The position numbers and the translations under genes are program-made. Positions 52,431 through 56,302 of a DNA stretch of 56,302 bases are shown one piece after another. Below the pieces are notes generated by a model. The model saw only the letters and a list, made by a program, of their open reading frames with translations. It ran no database searches and was not told the DNA's origin. Each line of letters opens with the position of its first letter. Within the stretch, counting starts at the first letter, position 1. This stretch comes from Desulforapulum sp034007745 (GTDB lineage Bacteria > Desulfobacterota > Desulfobacteria > Desulfobacterales > Desulfobacteraceae): the NCBI GenBank assembly GCA_034007745.1, contig JAVEQI010000022.1, forward strand, positions 1 through 56,302, given 5' to 3'.

Positions 52431-52826
52431 TCATAGTATGATTCTCTCCCATTCTAATTTGGCATGTTTAAAGTTAAGCAGCAGACCAACTCGTAGGCCT
52501 GTAATTTTTAAGTAGTTTATGATCTGGGCTTTTTCGTTGTTTCCAATCTTCTCGATGACCTTTGTGTCCACGATAATTCTATCGAACACGATCAAGTCGG
52601 GAATATACTCTCCCACCTGAACTGATTTATAGATCACTGGAAATCGTGGTTGCTGTGTGTAGGGGATACCTTGCTGTTGAAACTCAACAACCAAAGCATT
52701 CTCATAAGGTTTTTCCAGTAGACCATGCCCAAGCGTATTCAAGATTTCAAAGGCACATCCAATAATCCGATGTGTTTCTTCCTTAAATAAAAATCTGTGT
52801 TTATCCGTGTTCATCTGTGGTTCCAT
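52431..52826 (-). CDS. GxxExxY protein
   Basis: 131 residues from the ATG at 52826, which overlaps the SNF2 stop (TAATG). After about 12 repeat-derived residues comes the family core: 'IIGCAFEILNTLGHGLLEKP' with the GxxExxY motif read as 'GLLEKPY', then 'YIPDLIVFDRIIVDTKVIEK' and 'QIINYLKITGLRVGLLLNF'. The D...DxK pattern resembles a small PD-(D/E)XK nuclease fold, as suggested for this family. Function is unproven. These genes are common near repeats and restriction loci; here it lies inside the operon between the SNF2 helicase and the methyltransferase. Confidence 0.88.
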   Translation of the reverse strand: MEPQMNTDKHRFLFKEETHRIIGCAFEILNTLGHGLLEKPYENALVVEFQQQGIPYTQQPRFPVIYKSVQVGEYIPDLIVFDRIIVDTKVIEKIGNNEKAQIINYLKITGLRVGLLLNFKHAKLEWERIIL

Positions 52827-52827
52827 T
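52793..52827. repeat. dispersed CACAGATGAACAC-type repeat at GxxExxY start
   Basis: The minus strand reads GGAACCACAGATGAACACGG then ATAAACACAGATTT, encoding 'MEPQMNTDKHRF'. It provides the start codon of the GxxExxY gene and touches the SNF2 stop codon. Confidence 0.8.
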
Positions 52828-55708
52828 AAACAACGCTCCATCGAATGGTAAACAGCTCTTCTGTGGTCGTTTTTTGCTCCATCCGCTTTGTCAACTGTTC
52901 GACCAGCGAATCCCGCTTTTCTGCAATTTCATCTTCAACATCAAAAATTTTCTGCTGTTGTCTGCGACGCAAGGTTTCAAGCTTCTTTAACTCAGTCTGA
53001 AGCTCTGCTTGTTCCTGCATGGTCGGAGCAAGCCTGACTTTTCGGCGAAGATCGGCAATCTTGCGCTTCGTATCATCCATCTCTTTGGCAGCCGCCTTTT
53101 CCATGTCCTCAGCCCACTTATCAAGCTGAATACATGCTTCAGACAAATGCTTGTTGTTGTCTTCAAGGTTTCTGGTGATTGTGGCCTTGATATGTCTTTC
53201 ACTATCTGCCTTGAGACGCTGTCTTATGGGTTCAGGAAGCGTAGTTTCCTTTTGATCATAGCCGATGCAGTTAAAGAGCTTTTCTATTGTTTCCTGATCA
53301 AGGTTATCTGCCGTATCATCGATTGCCGAAAACAAAAGATATTCTTCTGATTCAAACGAAGAAATTTTGAGCTTATTGAGTGTAAGCCAACCGGATTTCC
53401 CTTTAAGACTTTCAATAACCGATATTTTTGTCGGATTATTGGTGATATCAAACACGACCTTTGAGACTGGACAGGGCAAATCCTTGCCAGTCTGAATGAC
53501 ACGTTCGCCCAGCGGATGGCTGAGGCGATACAAAAAATCACTGTTCTGCACATCCTTGTTTTTTGTAACAAGGTTATAGGTGCCCAGTCTTGTACTGCCC
53601 TCCAGCGGTTTGTGGAGGTTAAAAGAAAGCGTGGAATCATAAAAAGTCGCATGTTCGGATAGTACATACTTGGTGACCGCCCAGAACTGCTTGCCGATTC
53701 GGTCCAGTTTTTCCTGCGTACCGATCAGATTGCCTTTTAATCTTTCATGGACATCTTCATCGAAGTGTTCCAGCAAGACTTTTCTGGTATCCTTTAGCTT
53801 GAGCTGTATTGATTCCTCCAGTTCTTTTTGGAGGGCTGCGAAGGCACTTTGTATTTGATCCTCAGTCCGGCATTCCTGATATATATCCAATACGCGTCGC
53901 TCAAAATCAACACCGGATTCTATGGAGCCAAGCACATCATCCGAGGCACCAAAAACGCCACTGAAAAGATTAAATTTATGCTCTAGGAGTTCATGTACCC
54001 GTCTGTCGGCCTCATTCTTTTCATTGAGAAAGTTGATAACAACAACATCATGCTTTTGCCCATAACGGTGACAACGGCCAATCCTCTGTTCGATTCGTTG
54101 AGGATTCCACGGAAGGTCAAAGTTAATTACCATAGAACAGAACTGCATGTTCAATCCTTCAGCTCCGGCCTCGGTTGCTATAAGGATATTTGCACTGTTC
54201 TTGAAATGATCAAGAATTGCAGTTCTCATATCCACTGGTCTTGATCCAGTAATACGTCCAGTATCTTTGTTGGATTCCAACCAGTCGGTGTAGATTTTAC
54301 CGGATGAATCATCTTTATTGGAGCCATTAAATGTTACGACTTGCCCTGAGTATCCATGGTTATTCAGGTGAGTTAAGAGCCAGTCCTGGGTTCTTCGGGA
54401 TTCGGTAAAAATGACAGCCTTGCGCGCAGCCCCCATCTCAGTCATTTTCTGAAAACCGATATCAAGCGCCGTGAGTAAAGCTTTTGATTTCGTATCAATT
54501 CCTATGCCTCGCGCCCATCCAATATATTGATCAATCTCTTTTATTTCATTACCGAGACTGGCTATGTCGATTTTCTCTTTCGTTGCAGGCTCATTGTCTT
54601 CCGGGAGAATGTCACTGATATCATCCTCTTCATCTTCAAGTATTTCATCCAGCAAATCTTCATCTATATCTGCCTGTTGGACTAACAGCTCAGAAACCGA
54701 CCGGCCACTTTTTGTCTTTTCTAAAAGCCCCAGCAGGCGCTCCCTTATGATTTCAAGGGTACCGACAAGTGCGATCGGCGATGATGCCAATACTTTTCGA
54801 ATCAGCAAGATCAATAGGTGTTTTTGTCTTGCAGGAAAGGCATAGGTATCATCACGCATTAAATATTTGGAGACTGCCTCATAAAGCTTATGCTCTTGCT
54901 CAGTAGGCTTAAACGGACGTGTGATCAGCTTACGTTCTGTATAGGGAACATACTCAATCACTTGACTTCGCAGCGTACGCCAGCAAAAACCTTGGAGGCG
55001 ATCACGAAGCCCGGAAACGTCTCCACCATAATTGATATATTGAGTCCTGAAAGAAGCAAGATCTCCAAAGATATTATCGTCTATTATAGTTGAAAGGCCA
55101 TAAAGCTCAAGAAGCGAGTTTTGCAGCGGGGTAGCGGTTAACAGTAACTTTTTCCTGTCAAATGTTGCCTGCCTGACAGCTTGTCCAATCCGGTTGCTTT
55201 CCCTATAGGCGTTCCTCAGTTTATGTGCTTCATCAATGACAACAAGGTTCCATGGGATGGCTCGGATATCCATCGCTTTACTGGCCACAAAGTGCATTGA
55301 ACAAATGATAATTTTCCGCTCATCAAAAGGATTCGGATTCCCTGCCTTTTGTGAATCCCGATAGGTTTTGGCATCAAGAATCTGGCTGGGCAAATTGAAT
55401 TTTTCCTCCAACTCCACGGCCCACTGCTTACGAAGGGAGGCAGGACAAACGACCAATAGTTTTCGACAGTTTTCTGCCCAGCTCTGACAAATCACCAGCC
55501 CGGCCTCAATGGTTTTACCAAGACCGACTTCATCAGCCAGCAGAACTCCCTTGGATAATGGAGATCTCAAAGCAAAGAGCGCCGCCTCGATCTGGTGTGG
55601 ATTCAGGTCTACACAAGCGTCAAATAATGCTCGACCAAGGCGGTCTACGCCTTTGCCTCCAGCTCGAGTCAATTCATGAGCGAAATATTTGGAATGAAAC
55701 TTCGTCAT
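52826..55708 (-). CDS. SNF2/RapA-like helicase
   Basis: 960 residues. SNF2-family motifs are all present: 'LLADEVGLGKTIEAGLVI' (Walker A, about 57-74), 'LLVVCPASLRKQWAVELEEK' (Ia), 'LVVIDEAHKLRN' (II), 'LLLTATPLQNSLLELYGL' (III), 'ILIATEAGAEGLNMQF' (V) and 'PQRIEQRIGRCHRYGQ' (VI). An acidic insert (about 345-375) lies between the lobes. The C-terminal about 200 residues are coiled coil ('KKLETLRRRQQQKIFDVEDE'). It is a DNA-dependent ATPase resembling the DISARM DrmD and RapA groups. It starts 6 nt after the HTH gene and leads the helicase-methyltransferase chain. Confidence 0.92.
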   Translation of the reverse strand: MTKFHSKYFAHELTRAGGKGVDRLGRALFDACVDLNPHQIEAALFALRSPLSKGVLLADEVGLGKTIEAGLVICQSWAENCRKLLVVCPASLRKQWAVELEEKFNLPSQILDAKTYRDSQKAGNPNPFDERKIIICSMHFVASKAMDIRAIPWNLVVIDEAHKLRNAYRESNRIGQAVRQATFDRKKLLLTATPLQNSLLELYGLSTIIDDNIFGDLASFRTQYINYGGDVSGLRDRLQGFCWRTLRSQVIEYVPYTERKLITRPFKPTEQEHKLYEAVSKYLMRDDTYAFPARQKHLLILLIRKVLASSPIALVGTLEIIRERLLGLLEKTKSGRSVSELLVQQADIDEDLLDEILEDEEDDISDILPEDNEPATKEKIDIASLGNEIKEIDQYIGWARGIGIDTKSKALLTALDIGFQKMTEMGAARKAVIFTESRRTQDWLLTHLNNHGYSGQVVTFNGSNKDDSSGKIYTDWLESNKDTGRITGSRPVDMRTAILDHFKNSANILIATEAGAEGLNMQFCSMVINFDLPWNPQRIEQRIGRCHRYGQKHDVVVINFLNEKNEADRRVHELLEHKFNLFSGVFGASDDVLGSIESGVDFERRVLDIYQECRTEDQIQSAFAALQKELEESIQLKLKDTRKVLLEHFDEDVHERLKGNLIGTQEKLDRIGKQFWAVTKYVLSEHATFYDSTLSFNLHKPLEGSTRLGTYNLVTKNKDVQNSDFLYRLSHPLGERVIQTGKDLPCPVSKVVFDITNNPTKISVIESLKGKSGWLTLNKLKISSFESEEYLLFSAIDDTADNLDQETIEKLFNCIGYDQKETTLPEPIRQRLKADSERHIKATITRNLEDNNKHLSEACIQLDKWAEDMEKAAAKEMDDTKRKIADLRRKVRLAPTMQEQAELQTELKKLETLRRRQQQKIFDVEDEIAEKRDSLVEQLTKRMEQKTTTEELFTIRWSVV

Positions 55709-55714
55709 ATTGAT

Positions 55715-55915
55715 TTACTCTTTGTTGTCTTCTTCTTTGAAATCACTTGCCTTCCCGTCACGAACCCAAGTGTCCACCTCATCTTTCTTGAATTTCCACA
55801 GGCGTCCTATTTTATGGGCGGGCATGCCTTTCTCGCTTATCCACTTATAAACGGTATCTCGTTTGATCCCGATATAGTCTCCAATTTCATCTACGGACAA
55901 CCATCTGTCTTCCAT
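55715..55915 (-). CDS. excisionase/MerR-like helix-turn-helix protein
   Basis: 66 residues from the ATG at 55915, chosen for GGAG seven bases upstream; the frame is open to 55993 but the extension is not family-like. It is an HTH_17/excisionase domain: 'WLSVDEIGDYIGIKRDTVYK', 'WISEKGMPAHKIGRLWKFKK', 'DEVDTWV'. Such small proteins are regulators of island genes or recombination directionality factors. No integrase lies in the window. It is first in the operon, 6 nt before the SNF2 gene, so it more likely controls the island promoter. Confidence 0.85.
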   Translation of the reverse strand: MEDRWLSVDEIGDYIGIKRDTVYKWISEKGMPAHKIGRLWKFKKDEVDTWVRDGKASDFKEEDNKE

Positions 55916-55965
55916 TTTCGACTCCATCATTCTTTGAGGGCCGCCCAAACGGCTCGTCAAGTTAT

Positions 55966-56069
55966 TTAACCGAACGGAACTCCATAGGGGCACAATTCGG
56001 CTACATTAGGTTTAACGGGGTTAAAGGTATATAGATGAAATGAAAAAATCAAGTTTTCTTTCTGGATTT
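55966..56069 (-). promoter_or_regulatory. promoter-operator-like region of island operon
   Basis: TATATA on the minus strand (56028-56033) could be a -10 box. Just downstream of it, where transcription would start, is the palindrome TTTAAC-GGG-GTTAAA (56011-56025). Further TTTAACC words stand near 55967 and 56064. Repeated half-sites around a candidate -10 suit an operator for the HTH protein. No good -35 box was found. Confidence 0.45.
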
Positions 56070-56302
56070 AACCTATTTTAGCCAAATTTCATACCGTCCC
56101 AGCACCCGTTAGAAAGGGTATGCTGCATCGGAGGATATGATTGAGGCCAAAAAAGAACCCCCCGGAGGCGTGCGTGCTTCCGTCGGCACCGTGAAGGAGG
56201 CGGTCACACGTCCGGCATCATCGCTGACCTCCGGAATTTAGGGTTTGTTTTTCTTCCCGTTACTTACCGGAGCCGGATCATGAGTGTCAGATAGTAGAAA
56301 AC
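56070..56302. other. right-end region without a gene, possible structured element
   Basis: No coding sequence is supported. CCGGAGG (56162-56168) and CCTCCGG (56228-56234) can close a GC-rich domain containing a smaller GTGC...GCAC hairpin, and a T-rich stretch follows (GTTTGTTTTTCTTCCC). It could be a terminator of a gene outside the window, or the end of a mobile element; neither was recognised. Confidence 0.3.

Noticed and set aside
48992..55708. DISARM or BREX identification of the island core
   Set aside because: An SNF2 helicase and a methyltransferase are present, but no DUF1998 helicase, DrmB, PLD nuclease, PglZ, BrxC or Lon-like gene is in the window. The match is partial.
55715..55915. 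Excisionase of an integrated element
   Set aside because: No integrase, attachment-site repeat or other phage gene was found; a regulator role is simpler.

Overview
The window reads as chromosomal DNA of a marine, sulfate-reducer-type member of the Desulfobacterota, most like the Desulfobacteraceae (inferred from the gene repertoire and protein style; no database was consulted). It has a dense housekeeping backbone on both strands, interrupted by decayed genes and small dispersed repeats, and ends in a right-hand accessory island of about 17 kb.

Left part (1-5.0 kb): a 5'-truncated surface protein (Ig-like plus DUF3494 ice-binding-like domain), an OmpA-family gene killed by a frameshift and a nonsense codon, a DMT-family permease and a metallo-beta-lactamase-fold hydrolase. 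From 5.1 to 16.2 kb: tRNA-Glu(CTC), an MltB-type transglycosylase with a small PLDc_N membrane protein, the radA-rlmE-yebC operon, lolA behind an acyl-CoA synthetase, grpE-dnaK with promoter and terminator, the SRP RNA with its own promoter, and a second DMT permease. From 16.4 to 21.7 kb: a PEP/pyruvate-binding, phosphohistidine-domain protein paired with a dual-specificity phosphatase fused to a YkgJ-type cysteine cluster, then an MscS-family channel translationally coupled to a stand-alone receiver protein.

From 21.7 to 25.4 kb lies a decay zone: a membrane protein with an internal stop, a Tll0287-like sensor collapsed onto a sigma-54 AAA+ domain, and thiM reduced to its two ends beside an intact thiD, still preceded by a recognisable TPP riboswitch. 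From 25.5 to 39.1 kb: a STAS protein, a GIY-YIG protein, tRNA-Val(GAC), a tightly packed htpG-rimO-polyprenyl synthase-secreted protein operon, two radical SAM proteins, transketolase, a DUF4139 protein and a Tim44-like protein.

The right-hand island (39.3-56 kb, all minus strand) looks like a defence island. Its core is a chain HTH - SNF2 helicase - GxxExxY protein - beta-class DNA methyltransferase - RhuM - DEAD-box (type III Res-like) helicase - AAA_13 ATPase - SbcD fragment, with most junctions overlapping by 1-11 nt. A Fic protein, a YhcG/DUF1016 nuclease, a small unknown protein and a DUF6880 protein follow. The AAA_13 gene has lost its middle and SbcD its last three quarters, so the accessory end is decaying, while both helicases and the methyltransferase are open. 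Dispersed repeats rich in CACAGATGAACAC-like words sit at the island's gene boundaries and encode the N-termini of several island proteins. Nothing here matches a complete classical DISARM, BREX or type I RM set; a two-helicase, single-methyltransferase restriction-like system is the most interesting candidate in the window.
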